A stretch of 6,913 nt of DNA from Planctomycetia bacterium (GTDB lineage: Bacteria > Planctomycetota > Phycisphaerae > Phycisphaerales > UBA1924): contig SXOY01000121.1 of assembly GCA_005776545.1 (NCBI GenBank), positions 1 through 6,913 on the forward strand, read 5' to 3'. Below the pieces are notes generated by a model. It was not told where the DNA came from. It saw nothing but the letters and a program-made list of their open reading frames with translations, and did not search any database. Of the stretch, positions 6,098 to 6,913 are shown in pieces (positions within the stretch are counted from its first letter, which is position 1; each line of letters starts with the position of its first letter). A program made the translations under genes and the position numbers.

Positions 6098-6913
6098 ATG
6101 ACCACACCCCAAAACACATCTGTTGCAGTTGCCGGCGCTTCCGGCTTTGTCGGCCATCACATTGTCGCGGCACTGCTTGCCCGCGGCTACACCGTTCATG
6201 CCCTGGTCCGTGACAAGGCCAAGGCTGCGGCGGTCCTTCCCAAATCTGCAAACCTCAAACTCGTTACTGGCACGCTTGATGAGCCTACCGCGCTCAGCAA
6301 CCTGGTCGCGGGTTGCTCGGCGGTTGTGAATGCCGTTGGCATCATTCGCGAGATTGGCACGCAGACTTTTGATCGTGTGCATCGGCTGGGAACACAGAAC
6401 TTGGTCGCTGCCGCTGCTGCTGCGAAGATTGGTCGCTTCATACAGATCTCATCGCTGGGGGTTGGCGATGACGGCATTTGCGAATATCAGACATCGAAGT
6501 TTGAAGCTGAGACGCTGGTCCGCCGCAGCGGCATGACGTGGACCATTCTCCGGCCGTCTTTCATCATGGGCGAAGGCAGCGGCGCACTTGAAGGGCTGGT
6601 TGATCTGCTTACTGGCGACAGTGCACCGTGGCTTTTTATTCCTTACTTTCAGCGCATTGAGTGTGATGACTCGCTGCCGCTGGGGCCAGCAAATGCGTTT
6701 GATCCGGTCATTCAACCCGTCGATGTTCGCGATGTCGCCGCGGCGGTGTGCGAATCGCTGGTTCGTCCGCAAGCTGAGGGCGAGATCTTTAACCTGGTGG
6801 GGAAAGATCGCATGACTTGGCCGCAGATGCTGACGTTTCTTCGCGATAACACACCGGGCACAAAGAAATCTCTCAAGCCCTTTCCCATCCCTGCGCCGGT
6901 TGGCGCATGCATC
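6098..6913 (+). CDS. NAD(P)-binding SDR, complex I NDUFA9-like family, 3'-partial
   Basis: The frame runs from ATG 6098 to the right edge without a stop (272 codons visible), so the C-terminus is missing. It is an extended or atypical short-chain dehydrogenase with a Rossmann fold. The dinucleotide-binding motif G-x-x-G-x-x-G is G13-A-S-G-F-V-G19. LVRDKAKA (36-43) after beta2 carries an Arg that would fit NADP(H) preference. VVNAVGIIRE (76-85) matches the NDUFA9-type V..VG.I.E segment. TFDRVHRLGTQNLV (90-103), FIQISSLGVG (114-123) and the pair Y130-Q-T-S-K134 (YxxxK) follow, then TILRPSFIMGEG (about residues 150-161), which matches the family's T.LRPS..FG/MG.G motif. The later VIQPVDVRDVAAAV and IFNLVGKDRMTW segments are also typical. 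Known relatives include the NADPH-binding accessory subunit of mitochondrial complex I and bacterial sugar or isoflavone-reductase-like proteins. The bacterial role is mostly uncharacterised, and no complex I genes are visible nearby. Confidence 0.85.
   Translation, partial: MTTPQNTSVAVAGASGFVGHHIVAALLARGYTVHALVRDKAKAAAVLPKSANLKLVTGTLDEPTALSNLVAGCSAVVNAVGIIREIGTQTFDRVHRLGTQNLVAAAAAAKIGRFIQISSLGVGDDGICEYQTSKFEAETLVRRSGMTWTILRPSFIMGEGSGALEGLVDLLTGDSAPWLFIPYFQRIECDDSLPLGPANAFDPVIQPVDVRDVAAAVCESLVRPQAEGEIFNLVGKDRMTWPQMLTFLRDNTPGTKKSLKPFPIPAPVGACI

Overview
The window looks like a piece of a bacterial chromosome, most probably from Planctomycetota and perhaps the Phycisphaerae. That lineage is an inference. 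It rests on a very long protein combining tetratricopeptide-like helices with a PQQ/BamB-like beta-propeller, a gene style common in that phylum, together with a fairly GC-rich, loosely packed layout. No rRNA, tRNA, CRISPR array, transposase or integrase is visible.

Layout. At the left edge, plus strand, is the 3' part of a large beta-propeller/TPR-like protein gene (2-2644, open at the 5' edge). A 172-base gap follows. Next comes a compact plus-strand pair 23 bases apart: a GNAT N-acetyltransferase with a GTG start (2817-3341) and a PLP-dependent cysteine-synthase-family enzyme (3365-4300). A 172-base spacer between converging genes (4301-4472) leads to a minus-strand gene for an unrecognised 428-residue protein (4473-5759). 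Its base composition is clearly lower in GC than its neighbours. A 338-base divergent intergenic region (5760-6097) carries a good sigma-70-like promoter candidate and a 10-base direct repeat. It leads into a plus-strand NAD(P)-binding SDR/NDUFA9-like gene (6098 to the right edge, truncated).

How the genes relate. Only the acetyltransferase and the cysteine-synthase homologue look co-transcribed. The pairing recalls CysE-CysK (acetyl transfer followed by PLP beta-replacement), but the acetyltransferase is a GNAT and not a hexapeptide-repeat CysE, so a shared pathway is speculative. The cysteine-synthase homologue keeps the PLP lysine but has changed PLP-binding loops (TGGSTG for TSGNTG, and GTCGSLRG for the usual Gly/Thr-rich phosphate loop), so its substrate may not be O-acetylserine plus sulfide. 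The 428-residue protein is the most novel item and looks like a recent arrival between ordinary housekeeping-type genes. I did not find a convincing multi-gene novel system here.
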